DNA from: a bacterium
GTDB taxonomy: Archaea; Micrarchaeota; Micrarchaeia; Micrarchaeales; CABMGC01
Assembly (NCBI GenBank): GCA_021829835.1
Contig: JAKBPE010000003.1
Location: 1 to 64,000, forward strand
DNA length: 64,000 nucleotides
Reading direction: 5' to 3'
Under the pieces are notes generated by a model. That model worked only from the letters and a program-made list of their open reading frames with translations. It made no database searches and was not told the DNA's origin. Below, in pieces: positions 1-8,269 of this stretch (the stretch's first letter is position 1; each line of letters opens with the position of its first letter). The translations under genes and the position numbers were made by a program.

Positions 1-541
1 GTTTTGCAAACAAAGTCTTGTCATGTTTATTTGCAGGTTCTATGGAAAATCCCAGAGGGATCTCGTTTTCCGCATCTGCAATCATGTGTATCTTGTATCC
101 AAACCCAAGGACCTTTGCCTTATCCCTGAAATCATCCTGCTCCCTCTTTGACGGCGTCCTGTGCCCCCACCTTGCATCCTTGTCGGATTTTGAGTGGGCA
201 GGAATATCCGAGCTGTCCTGTGCAAACAGGCGGATTTGCCTGCCTTTTAATCTGTCCTGTACAATCCAGTCATAGACGTCCTTGAAGATTCTAGGGTCTG
301 CCCTCATACGCACCTTCGAGAAAGTCGAAGGATGCGGTTTCTTCTTGTAACCCAACATCTTTCCGATCGGGTCTTTACCAAGAAACTCGACAAGTTTTAT
401 ATCCTTGAAGTTCTCACACTGCCTTATCACCAAGGCGACAGCGTGTTTTGCAAATTTCTTTGTATGGCCATACTTCTGCACAATGACCCGTGCAGCCGCC
501 CAAACCTCTACTATTTTATTCTTTAGTTCTATAATACCCAT
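1..541 (-). CDS. DDE transposase, IS4/IS5-like, N-terminal part
   Basis: Reading the minus strand from ATG at 541 gives an open frame of about 180 residues that leaves the window on the left. It contains LFAQDSSDIPAHS (first catalytic Asp region of IS4/IS5-type DDE transposases) and then GYKIHMIADAENEIPLGF followed by ANKHDKTLF, the typical second Asp block (N-x-HD-x3-F). A DDE transposase cuts and joins its insertion sequence ends. The third acidic residue would lie outside the window. It starts the AT-rich island with defence-type genes, and a strong hairpin stands just upstream of its start. Family assignment is from motifs only; whether the element is complete cannot be seen. Confidence 0.8.
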   Translation of the reverse strand, partial: MGIIELKNKIVEVWAAARVIVQKYGHTKKFAKHAVALVIRQCENFKDIKLVEFLGKDPIGKMLGYKKKPHPSTFSKVRMRADPRIFKDVYDWIVQDRLKGRQIRLFAQDSSDIPAHSKSDKDARWGHRTPSKREQDDFRDKAKVLGFGYKIHMIADAENEIPLGFSIEPANKHDKTLFAK

Positions 542-548
542 GTTATTT

Positions 549-586
549 GTCTCCTGGCAAGGACGACCAACGTCCAAACAGGAGAC
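549..586. repeat. perfect two-tier inverted repeat before the transposase start
   Basis: An outer 8-bp perfect inverted repeat (GTCTCCTG at 549-556, CAGGAGAC at 579-586) encloses an inner 5-bp one (GGACG at 561-565, CGTCC at 571-575). It lies 8 bases upstream of the transposase ATG. It could be a terminal inverted repeat region or a transcript hairpin that blocks readthrough expression of the transposase; the sequence alone does not decide. Confidence 0.6.
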
Positions 587-696
587 CTCATACTCACTGT
601 TTTCCGACGATAAAAAGAGAAGAGAAAACCTTAAAATGTTATAAAACACAAAGTTATTTAATTTGTCAACTTCCTATCTTATACCAGTTGGCTCTT

Positions 697-2238
697 ATGA
701 AACTATCAGAAATACGTGGCAAAATAGACCGAAAGGAGTGGATATTGCCACCATTTCAAAGGGATTATGTTTGGGCAGGGCCCCAAGAGATAATATCATT
801 TATGGATTCCATATATAAATCATGGCCTATCGGTAGTATCATCTTATGGGTACCTCATCCAAAAGAAAAATTAAATTTCAAAAGTAGGGAACTCAGTGTT
901 AGCGCTAATGCAGAAAAAGAATATAAACCCGAATATATCCTTGACGGTCAACAAAGACTGACAACTTTATTCAGAGTATTTTCTAATCAACCTTTCAGAA
1001 TAGATAACTCTGACAAATTTCTGTACTTTGACTTTAATGGGAAAAAATTTATCTTTAAAGAAAAGATGAATACAGAATCTAATGAGATGCTCATTGGCAA
1101 TATACTAGATTTAGGTCATAGACAGATAATAAATAAGCTTAACAACCCCACGGAGGACATTCACGATGTGATAGATCAATTAAAAAGTATGAATAATTAT
1201 GAAATTAGTGTACTTCGAACTCCAGAAATCTATCTAGCAGATGCCCTTGAACTTTTTATAGCATTAAATACTGGTGGAATGACGTTGCCTTCAGTAGATC
1301 TTGCTTTAGGTTATATATCCTTATTATGGGATAGTTCAAGAAATGAATTTAAGTCATATAAAGAAGAACTAGCAAAAAAAGATTTCAAATTTAATCTAGA
1401 TTTTTTGGTTAGATCGTTAGCCATAGTATCACAGAAACAAGCTCTAAAACGAAAAAACATTAGAGAATTTAAAGCTAACATTATCGAGAAAGATTGGATA
1501 AAGACAAAAGATTGTATAAATAAAACTATAGATTTCTTAAAATCTGAACTAAATCTAGATAGTAATGCATTTTTAGATGCAGAAAATGTATTAATGCCAA
1601 TAATTTTTATATATTCTAAATATGGGGATGTATCAAAAACTAAACTTCTAGCTTACTGGCTATTAGTATCTTATTTAAATCAAAGATTCAGCAAGGGCCA
1701 GTCAACTAGTATAGTCAATAATGATATTGATATAATCTCCAAAAGTGGTGATAACGATTCCACAACGGCTATAACTAATCTAGTAAAAAGTCTTGAAGAA
1801 GATAATCACATCATAAAGAAAGTAAAACCTAGAGACATAGAAGGAGAACAATTTAAATTCATTTTATATTATCTAATCAGAACAAGAGGCACAAGAGATA
1901 TTGGCTCAGATAAAAGAATTGGTAAAGCTATATCTAATATAAACAGGCCTGAGTTCCATCATATCTTTGCTGATGCAATACTAAAAAAAACCAAATTTAA
2001 AGATATGAAGGAAGACATAGCAAATAAGACCTTTCTAACTAGTAAATCTAATAAAAAAATAAGCGATGCCGATCCAACTTACCTATCTGAATATAAGAAA
2101 TCTGTACTCAAAAAACATTTTATACCAACAAATAAAAATGTGTGGAACCTGAAACGATACGAAGATTTCTTGTATGAACGTAAAAAAATCTTAAGTAGAG
2201 AAATAAACCTGAGTCTCAGAGAGTTAATTAAAGAATAA
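697..2238 (+). CDS. DUF262 / HNH (GmrSD-like) protein, probable anti-phage nuclease
   Basis: 513 residues from ATG at 697; the frame is open further upstream, but that part has no family resemblance, and the usual DUF262 opening (KLSEIRGKIDRKEWILPPFQR) begins here. The DUF262 signature DGQQRLTTL is at about residues 83-91. The C-terminus has FHHIF at about 420-424 followed by an Asn/Lys-rich NKTFLTSKSNKKIS stretch, which fits a DUF1524-type HNH nuclease. In GmrSD and SspE systems DUF262 uses NTPs and the HNH part cuts modified phage DNA. Codons are much richer in A and T than in the housekeeping genes, so transfer is likely. It is the only intact gene of the island. Exact target is unknown. 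Confidence 0.8.
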   Translation: MKLSEIRGKIDRKEWILPPFQRDYVWAGPQEIISFMDSIYKSWPIGSIILWVPHPKEKLNFKSRELSVSANAEKEYKPEYILDGQQRLTTLFRVFSNQPFRIDNSDKFLYFDFNGKKFIFKEKMNTESNEMLIGNILDLGHRQIINKLNNPTEDIHDVIDQLKSMNNYEISVLRTPEIYLADALELFIALNTGGMTLPSVDLALGYISLLWDSSRNEFKSYKEELAKKDFKFNLDFLVRSLAIVSQKQALKRKNIREFKANIIEKDWIKTKDCINKTIDFLKSELNLDSNAFLDAENVLMPIIFIYSKYGDVSKTKLLAYWLLVSYLNQRFSKGQSTSIVNNDIDIISKSGDNDSTTAITNLVKSLEEDNHIIKKVKPRDIEGEQFKFILYYLIRTRGTRDIGSDKRIGKAISNINRPEFHHIFADAILKKTKFKDMKEDIANKTFLTSKSNKKISDADPTYLSEYKKSVLKKHFIPTNKNVWNLKRYEDFLYERKKILSREINLSLRELIKE

Positions 2239-2240
2239 TA

Positions 2241-2705
2241 TCAATTTGAGTTGGATATATTAAATATAGGTACACCATCTCCATAATAATTATCGTAGAA
2301 ATATTGAAATACCTCTTGGCATTTTTGTTGATAGTCTTCAGGAGTATAACTATTTGGTAAATGACGATCTAGTTGTTTTTCAATTTCAAGTTCGACTAAT
2401 GCTCTAGTTTGCTGCTTCTTTCTTCAATCAAGGACAAGTTTAGCTGGTTGAAGTTTATGCAATAGTTCAGTTGCTATGTTCTTAAGTTGTTGTTTATCCT
2501 TCTCAGTTAATTTTGGTTTCTTTAATTTATCAAAAAGAGCTAGCTCTTCTTCAGTTAGTCCTTCTACTACAGCTCTTCTCTCCTCTTCCTTTAGACTATT
2601 ACTAAACCTAATAAGTTCTTTGAAAAAGTTTTCTTGGTTTAGAGAACCAGCATTATTACATGGTAATATAGCTTCAATGATATTATAGCTAAACTTGTTA
2701 TATCC
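2241..2705 (-). pseudogene. hsdR: type I restriction enzyme HsdR, C-terminal remnant
   Basis: The minus strand encodes about 154 codons resembling the HsdR C-terminal helical domain: EGLTEEELALFDKLKKP, LTEKDKQQLKNIATELLHKL, then LVLD-stop-RKKQQTRA and a tail with CQEVFQYFYDNYYG. HsdR families have LVLDWRKKQQTRA here, so the TGA at 2424-2426 sits exactly where Trp (TGG) is expected. The frame is closed upstream by TAA (2706-2708), and the motor and nuclease parts of HsdR are absent. It converges tail to tail with the DUF262 gene, with two bases between stops. A dead fragment of a type I restriction system. Confidence 0.75.
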
Positions 2706-2714
2706 TTATCTGCT

Positions 2715-3054
2715 ATGAACACTTCTCACATAGAGTTCATCAATCTTAAAATATCCGCTTCTTTGCTTGAAAACACTTCATTAGCTGAGAGTCTTAGCCC
2801 TGATGAACGGAAAAAAATGGATTTTAGCTATCCAATCATATGCGAAGCAAGAAAAACAACACCTAACCGATATTAACGATAAAATTTCAAAAACAAAACT
2901 TCCAATTTCTTTATTTTCATCAAATCTCTATGAGATGCTTAAACAGATAGAAGAATCTTATAAAATAGTTTTATCTGACGTTGTAAATAGACTTCCAGCA
3001 CGTCAAAAAGAAGCTTTTGCCAAAGAACTACTAAAAGACTATACAATAAAATAA
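2715..3054 (+). pseudogene. frameshifted small hydrophilic protein
   Basis: Two overlapping frames join if one A is dropped from the A7 run at 2811-2817. Frame one starts at ATG 2715 (MNTSHIEF) and reads LSPDERKK; frame two continues as WILAIQSYAKQEKQHL to the stop at 3054. The joined product would be about 112 residues, charged and helical, with no signal peptide or membrane segment. I do not recognise a family. The lesion may be real decay or a homopolymer read error. The flanking genes are also damaged. Confidence 0.5.
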
Positions 3055-3066
3055 AAACCTGATATA

Positions 3067-3825
3067 ATGATTGATACAAAAGATCAGACTAATGTTATAG
3101 TTTATCTGGTAGGAACTAATCACGCAAGAGGAGTGGTACCTAATCCTGAGCTGGAGGAGGCAATAAAAACTGTTAGTGAAATAGAAATCGAAGGCATAGA
3201 TTACCAAAATACTAAACTCGCAACTATGCTAAAAGAACCATTTCTTGTCATAGCCACATTTTTACTCTTTCAACTAGAAAAAATCTTCTCTTCATCAAGA
3301 AAAAGTAGAAAGGATGTCGATTCGATAGTGGAAATTAAAAATAAACTAAGAGGCGCAGAGATGAAGATTATAAAAGAGTGCGATGCGTCTCTGGAAGAAA
3401 TGATTAATATGTATCATAAATAGTATACTATACCATTGCAGATACTATTGATGGCTCTAGTTTTCCTCTTCGTAATTAGTGGCATCTATCGATTGGTCAG
3501 ACTTTTCAATGGTGACATTTCGATAGCTATCCTAATCGGATTGGTCTTAAGTTTCTTTTTTGTATCTTTGATTGTCCTATTTTATTTTGCTTTGTTTAAG
3601 ACTTATAAATATAGGAATGAAATAGTTGTAAAGAGAATCAAGGACCTCATTGAAAAGGGCCATAATAAGATTATGGCAGTATACGGTCAGGCGCACATAA
3701 GTTCAAGGAATCCGGATAATGTACTTTACAGTATACTATTCAAAATGACAAAAAACAAATCTCTAGAGGATATATTCGAAAGGGAAGGAATACATACAAA
3801 GATAATATCAGTAAAGTTTGCTTAA
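3067..3825 (+). pseudogene. TraB/PrgY-like membrane protein interrupted by TAG
   Basis: Two open stretches, 3067-3423 and 3424-3825, lie in the same frame and are separated only by TAG at 3421-3423. Joined they give about 252 residues: an N-terminal VYLVGTNHARG (GxxH motif of TraB-type proteins), two hydrophobic segments after the stop (ILLMALVFLFVISG and ILIGLVLSFFFVSLIVLF), then YRNEIVVKRIKDLI and IMAVYGQAHI, which match the TraB RN-x-MA and second GxxH blocks. TraB/PrgY proteins are proposed metal-dependent membrane proteases. The second part might restart at TTG 3436 or ATG 3451. Family call is by motif and only moderately sure. Confidence 0.5.
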
Positions 3826-3858
3826 TAAACACCATAAATTATTTATCCAACTCCTCTT

Positions 3859-4690
3859 TCATCTTCTCGAAAATAGTGACCGGCTCCCAAGAATTCTGAG
3901 TGCCTCTGCGTGTTGGGTAAATACTGATATTTCGTGAGTTGCATAATCTCGTGATATTTTATCTGCAACTATTATATCTTTTTCCAGATCTTCCCTATCG
4001 GGTTCTATTATTCCACTGGTTTTAAGATAATCTATTACAAATTTGATTCTTCCTTTTTCTTTAAGTTCCTCTTTCGAAGGTTTTATTGAGATACGATTCC
4101 ATGCTTGCTCCAGTATATGAGCGAAAACTTTACTTGAAATCATTGCAGGTGCTAGATCGTGCCCATTCTCAGCTTCTTCTATTGCCAATTCTATATTTTT
4201 AGTGTAAAGTTTACAAGTGTCACTTTTTGTATTGGTGGATATTCGTTCCAATTGTGCTATCAAATGCCCTAACCTTTCCACATCTGCAAGTGGTATGGGT
4301 TTGATCTTAGAATCTAACACAGTCTTAGATTTCTTAGAATTTCTAAGCATCATATCCAAATCTGGTTTTATCAGACGTGCTATTGGTATCGCATCCGGGG
4401 TCCGCATTACCTGCAGCCATAAGCTTATCTATATCTACCACCTCTAAGCTTATGTTGGTAAGTTTGCTCATCTTTGTTGCTGCTTCATTGTAATCCTGGA
4501 ATAAATCCATCGCAGTCTTGAGTTCTATCTGCAATACATTGTATATACCAACAAATGCGACCTCATAACCTGCATAAACAATTGCAGTTTTGTCTAGAAG
4601 TGAGTTCATACGTCTCATAACTTCTGTACCACTTGAGATAATGGTAACAAATTCTTCATCCGGTTCTATGAAATCTGCTTGGTTATTCAT
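3859..4690 (-). pseudogene. frameshifted protein with HEPN-like RxxxxH motif
   Basis: The first frame starts at ATG 4690 (MNNQADFIEPDEEF) and runs to about 4400; the second runs on to 3859. They join if one base is removed from the four-base C run at 4396-4399 (giving NADPDAIPIARL). The product would be about 277 residues. Near the C-terminus is RDYATH, an R-x4-H arrangement as in HEPN RNases, inside a helical stretch (ISRDYATHEISVFTQHAEAL). A TATA-like ATTATAAAAG lies about 30 bases upstream of the start. HEPN assignment is tentative; the four-base frameshift may be real or an error. It closes the row of damaged genes. Confidence 0.45.
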
Positions 4691-4979
4691 ACGATCCGTT
4701 CGTACTGCTTCTACGGATTTATTAATCTTTTATAATCTTATATTCTTCATAGATGCTATATGATTTTCTTTATCTTTGACTAAGTAGCTTGCACAAAGAT
4801 GGCTTATAATCCAGGCATAGCCTATATAACAGACTTTTTAGCATTGCTTCCAGTATATACACATACCAATTGGTGCAGACTATGAACAAAATCAAAGCTC
4901 GGCCAAGGCGCTTTCGTTTTAATTCGAGTGTTATAAAGGAACGCATATATTTGCATATGTAGTTGGCATAATCATCTTT
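4691..4979. other. intergenic region, AT-rich, island boundary
   Basis: About 290 bases without a gene. Visible are the TATA-like box for the leftward gene (around 4715-4727), a perfect 10-bp palindrome ACCAATTGGT at 4865-4874, and a TATA-like GTTATAAAGG near 4930-4939 before the transporter. The frame of the transporter is open back to 4923 and encodes a hydrophobic stretch (AYVVGIIIFVLGV), perhaps a remnant of another membrane gene. It separates the damaged island from housekeeping genes. Confidence 0.4.
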
Positions 4980-5858
4980 GTGTTAGGTGTAACGTTGTCT
5001 AATTTTTTGATAGGCATTCTTTTTGGAATCTTTACCATGATTAGTTTTGGAATTCAGGACTTTTTAATGGCGAAGATATCAAGACAGATAGGCTCTTTCA
5101 GAACCTCCTTGTGGTTTGTTTTGCTATCGTTTGTTGTTTTCATCATTCTGGCACTGTTTTTGTTCACAGATAGTGGAATAAACCCCTTTATGATTGTACT
5201 TCTGATAGCAACAGGTTTTGTCTCAGTTACAGCAATACTTTCATTTACTAAAGGTTTGGAAATTGGCAATATTTCAATTATAGCTACAATAGGAAACACG
5301 TGGGGAGCAGTTACTGCGCTTCTTGGGTTTTTGATTCTGGGGCAGAGGATAAGCAGCTTCCAGATTTTAGATATCTGCATCATAATAATAGGTACTGTCT
5401 TAGTCTCGTTAAATCTGAAGGACATTTTCAAGCTTAATCCAAACAAGATTCACGTAGGCCTGAAATATGCTTTTATTGCGGCAATTACTTTCGGGCTTTA
5501 TTTCTTTCTCCTCTCATTTTTGACAAAGGCGTTGGGATGGTTTGATACGGCATTTCTTGTTACCATACCTATAATTCTGTTTTTGCTGTTGTACGGAACC
5601 TTGACAGGCAATAAATTGAGAGTAAAGAAAAGCAGGATGCCCCTTCTCTTTCTTATTGGTTTGTTAAGCATAGTGGGTCTTTTGTCATACAACCTTGGTG
5701 TGACATATAACTACACAGACATTGTTGCGCCTGTAAGTTCTGCTTCTCCTCTTGTAACAATAATTTTGGCTTCTCTGTTTCTTAAAGAGAGATTAACAAA
5801 CAGCCAGAAAATCGGCGTGTTTCTCATTTTGATAGGTTTAGTTTTATTATCAGTATAG
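4980..5858 (+). CDS. EamA/DMT-family transporter
   Basis: 292 residues, almost wholly hydrophobic, about ten transmembrane segments arranged as two EamA repeats (a Drug/Metabolite Transporter hallmark). The first repeat begins FGIFTMISFGIQDFLMAKIS, and the second ends with PLVTIILASLFLKERLTNSQK, the conserved EamA helix 9-10 junction (xxLKExxxxxQ). It sits in the cytoplasmic membrane and exports or imports small metabolites; the substrate cannot be told. The start is uncertain: GTG at 4980 or TTG at 4995 fit the family length. It stands alone between convergent and island genes. Confidence 0.85.
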   Translation: MLGVTLSNFLIGILFGIFTMISFGIQDFLMAKISRQIGSFRTSLWFVLLSFVVFIILALFLFTDSGINPFMIVLLIATGFVSVTAILSFTKGLEIGNISIIATIGNTWGAVTALLGFLILGQRISSFQILDICIIIIGTVLVSLNLKDIFKLNPNKIHVGLKYAFIAAITFGLYFFLLSFLTKALGWFDTAFLVTIPIILFLLLYGTLTGNKLRVKKSRMPLLFLIGLLSIVGLLSYNLGVTYNYTDIVAPVSSASPLVTIILASLFLKERLTNSQKIGVFLILIGLVLLSV

Positions 5859-5947
5859 CCTTAATCCGCTTTGTGTTGTTTGCAGTGGGATTTTTTACTT
5901 GTATGAAGCACTTGGACAGATAATGTAATGCAGCGTGTTATATTTTC

Positions 5948-7006
5948 TTACGCACTTTCTTTATTGTCGAGAAACTTTAATGATATCATTGCATTCATGT
6001 GCTGCAATGTAACTATGCCTATTGCCCTGCCATTTTTCGAGACAACTCCGAGTGGTTTGCCTTCCATCTCTATTTTTCTAATTGCAGATAGTATGTTAGT
6101 TCCGCTGTTGAATTGAGGTATAGGCATGCCTATGGCAGTTATATCTGAATCGGAGCGAACATTTTTCCTAAAAAGATCCAGCAGCAGGAAATCCTTTCCG
6201 TTTTTAGTTATGGCGACAGATGTGCCTCGTCCTTCCATAATCCGATATAGGTCTTTTATGGTGGTCTTTTTGTCTATGAGTACAAATCGCTTGTCTATGG
6301 CGCTCTTTATATTCATTTTTTCCGTCTTTTTTGTTATTATTGCATTCTGCACCTCAGCTATGGCTCCCCCATACAGGATAAACCCTACAAAGGCAAATAT
6401 TACAAAGTCGAGTATCTTTTCAGTTAATGAAAAGTTGGAGAGCCATAGGTAACCTATAGATCCTATGACAATAATGACTGCAACATACTTGCTTATCTTC
6501 CCAGTAAGCATTGTTGAGTCTAACATATTCCTCTTTTTTTCAAGGTAGCTTCGGAAGACTCTGCCCCCGTCAAGGGGAAATGCGGGGAGCAGATTTAGTA
6601 CTCCGAGAGCTACATTTAGTATGAAGAGTTCTTGCAGTACAAATACAAAATTCCCCATTGGAGCAAAGACGGAAAGGATTCCAAAAATGCCACCTAAGAA
6701 GACGCTCATCAACGGCCCTGATATGGCTATATTTAGCTCCTGTTTTCTATCTATTTTATCATTGTCGAGGGATGTTGCTCCGCCTAAAGGAGTCAGGAGA
6801 ATGTCTCTTACTTTTATATTGTTTTTCCTTGCAGTATAGGCATGTGCCGCTTCGTGTATGAAAACGCATACAAAAAGGAGCAGGAATATCAGGAAGATCA
6901 TAATGTTGTAAAACAGCAGGAAAAAAAGCATAAGCATGACAAATGTCCAGTGGAGATTTACATTTATCCCCCAGATCTTGCCTATGCGTATAGAATTCAA
7001 AGACAA
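5948..7006 (-). CDS. M50 (site-2-protease type) membrane zinc metalloprotease with CBS-like C-terminus
   Basis: 352 residues. Transmembrane segments surround HEAAH at residues 51-55 (HExxH zinc site) and NLLPAFPLDGGR at about 138-149, whose Asp is the third zinc ligand of S2P proteases. After about residue 225 the protein becomes soluble and has two CBS-like stretches (IDKRFVLIDKKTTIKDLYRIM and GKPLGVVSKNGRAIGIVTLQHM). Such proteases cleave membrane-bound substrates inside the bilayer; CBS domains often sense adenine nucleotides. Substrate unknown. The gene stands alone. Confidence 0.9.
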   Translation of the reverse strand: MSLNSIRIGKIWGINVNLHWTFVMLMLFFLLFYNIMIFLIFLLLFVCVFIHEAAHAYTARKNNIKVRDILLTPLGGATSLDNDKIDRKQELNIAISGPLMSVFLGGIFGILSVFAPMGNFVFVLQELFILNVALGVLNLLPAFPLDGGRVFRSYLEKKRNMLDSTMLTGKISKYVAVIIVIGSIGYLWLSNFSLTEKILDFVIFAFVGFILYGGAIAEVQNAIITKKTEKMNIKSAIDKRFVLIDKKTTIKDLYRIMEGRGTSVAITKNGKDFLLLDLFRKNVRSDSDITAIGMPIPQFNSGTNILSAIRKIEMEGKPLGVVSKNGRAIGIVTLQHMNAMISLKFLDNKESA

Positions 7007-7146
7007 ACTAAAACCTGATTCTGGATGGGGTATTTAAGTATAAATATCATTCTGCACTTTGAAAGTGCGCATGTGGGTATAAAAATATGTAATATGTATA
7101 AAGATATTAATTTTCAATAGATATTGAGAAGTTGCATAGGTATAAC

Positions 7147-7596
7147 ATGGAGAAAACAGAAGGAATTTCTGGAAGGTGGCCTGGAGGATACAGAAGGATA
7201 CAGTGGCTTAGGTTAAGTATGGTATTCTTTGCCCTTCTCGGTGCCGCATCGCATATATTTGCAAGCCCTGGCGCTACTCCGGAAGTAACATTCTGGATAG
7301 AGACGGAAGTGGTAGCATATGTCATAATAGGGGTAGTCTACCTTTTTGGGCTTAAGATGTGGTATGTTCCAGCGATACTTTATACTGTGCTGAATCTGAC
7401 CATATTTTTTACATCCGCAGTTGTAGTCATACCAGGAATAACATCGGGGCTTTTAATAGGGCACATGCAGTTTGCAGAATACTCGTTCGGCAGGGCGGGA
7501 TCTCTTGTCTCATGGATGTATCTTCTTGTGGTAGGCATAATAATGCTGAAGATAGACAAGGGTTCAAAGATCAATGATCTTCTGAAACAAGGATAG
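7147..7596 (+). CDS. small polytopic membrane protein, unknown function
   Basis: 149 residues from ATG 7147 (a TTG 15 bases upstream is less likely). Four hydrophobic segments are visible: LSMVFFALLGAASHIF, VVAYVIIGVVYLFGL, AILYTVLNLTIFFTSAVVV and LVSWMYLLVVGIIML. The N-terminus is charged (MEKTEGISGRWPGG) and the C-terminus short and basic. No family recognised. It is convergent with the pilus operon that ends at 7606. Confidence 0.65.
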   Translation: MEKTEGISGRWPGGYRRIQWLRLSMVFFALLGAASHIFASPGATPEVTFWIETEVVAYVIIGVVYLFGLKMWYVPAILYTVLNLTIFFTSAVVVIPGITSGLLIGHMQFAEYSFGRAGSLVSWMYLLVVGIIMLKIDKGSKINDLLKQG

Positions 7597-7605
7597 AATT
7601 GGGAA

Positions 7606-7887
7606 TCATCTATCTGCAAAAATATAAGTGCTCCCAGAGTAATGGATTATCCATGTGTCATTTATATGCACTATAGAGGAGTCTGGAAATGTTATAAGGC
7701 CATAGTCTGCGCGAACTGGAAAATTTATCGGAAATGATTCAGACTCGGCAGTGGCATATGCAAGAGAGTTGAGCCTGTAGTACATGGAATTCAGGTTGCT
7801 TGATTGAATATACATGCTTAACATTAATCCCATTTGTATCGTAGATGCAAAAATTATGGATATCAATAGTATTCCGTAAAAAGACAT
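7606..7887 (-). CDS. small membrane-anchored protein at the end of pilus operon 1
   Basis: 93 residues. One N-terminal hydrophobic segment (YGILLISIIFASTIQMGLML) without a charged leader, then a polar domain rich in Ser, Tyr and Asn that would lie outside the cell. Last gene of the ten-gene minus-strand cluster, directly abutting the gene before it. By position and shape it is a minor pilin-like or accessory subunit; no sequence family recognised. Confidence 0.6.
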   Translation of the reverse strand: MSFYGILLISIIFASTIQMGLMLSMYIQSSNLNSMYYRLNSLAYATAESESFPINFPVRADYGLITFPDSSIVHINDTWIIHYSGSTYIFADR

Positions 7888-8265
7888 TCAGCCAGCCTCT
7901 ATGCATATATAACCAGTACCAGATGCTGCGTTATATGTGAAACACCTTGTTTGATAAGGCCCTGAAGACGCATTTCCAAATGGAACTACCTCGAATAACC
8001 TGAGGCCGTAAATATCCCGGTATTCCTGGGTTTTTATTCCACATGAGGGGTATTCCGGACCGTGTAAAAATATGCATTCGCTTTCGGATGAGTTGCGTGC
8101 AAGCTGGCTCATGAAGTCATATGATGCAAAGCCTGAAGCCATTATTTCTCTGGCTTTAGATGAAGATGCGGAGAAGCTTTTTATGCAGTATGTTGAGAAT
8201 AAGAGCACGAGAAGAACTACCATTAAAGAGGCTATTGATTCGAGGCTTGCAAACTGGATTTTCAT
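7888..8265 (-). CDS. pilin-like protein of pilus operon 1
   Basis: 125 residues. N-terminus MKIQFASLESIASLMVVLLV: short charged leader, then S-x-E and a 20-residue hydrophobic helix, the layout of archaeal class III (FlaK-processed) prepilins. The extracellular part has five Cys residues (CIFLHGPEYPSC and CFTYNAASGTGYIC), suggesting disulfides. Four bases separate it from the gene before. A minor pilin is the likely role, inferred from layout and context. Confidence 0.65.
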   Translation of the reverse strand: MKIQFASLESIASLMVVLLVLLFSTYCIKSFSASSSKAREIMASGFASYDFMSQLARNSSESECIFLHGPEYPSCGIKTQEYRDIYGLRLFEVVPFGNASSGPYQTRCFTYNAASGTGYICIEAG

Positions 8266-8269
8266 CAGA

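Noticed and set aside
18-275. Plus-strand open frame of 85 codons
   Set aside because: It is antisense to the transposase, whose minus-strand frame carries clear DDE motifs.
2424-2426. TGA read as Trp (recoding) because it replaces the conserved Trp of HsdR
   Set aside because: Ordinary TGA stops end many intact genes here, including FtsJ-like context genes and uS7, so recoding is not tenable; a nonsense mutation in a dead fragment is enough.
2476-2688. Plus-strand open frame of 70 codons
   Set aside because: Ser/Leu-rich shadow of the HsdR remnant on the other strand.
4865-4874. Palindrome ACCAATTGGT as an operator of the EamA transporter
   Set aside because: It lies about 110 bases upstream of the start, outside the likely promoter; a 10-bp palindrome can occur by chance.
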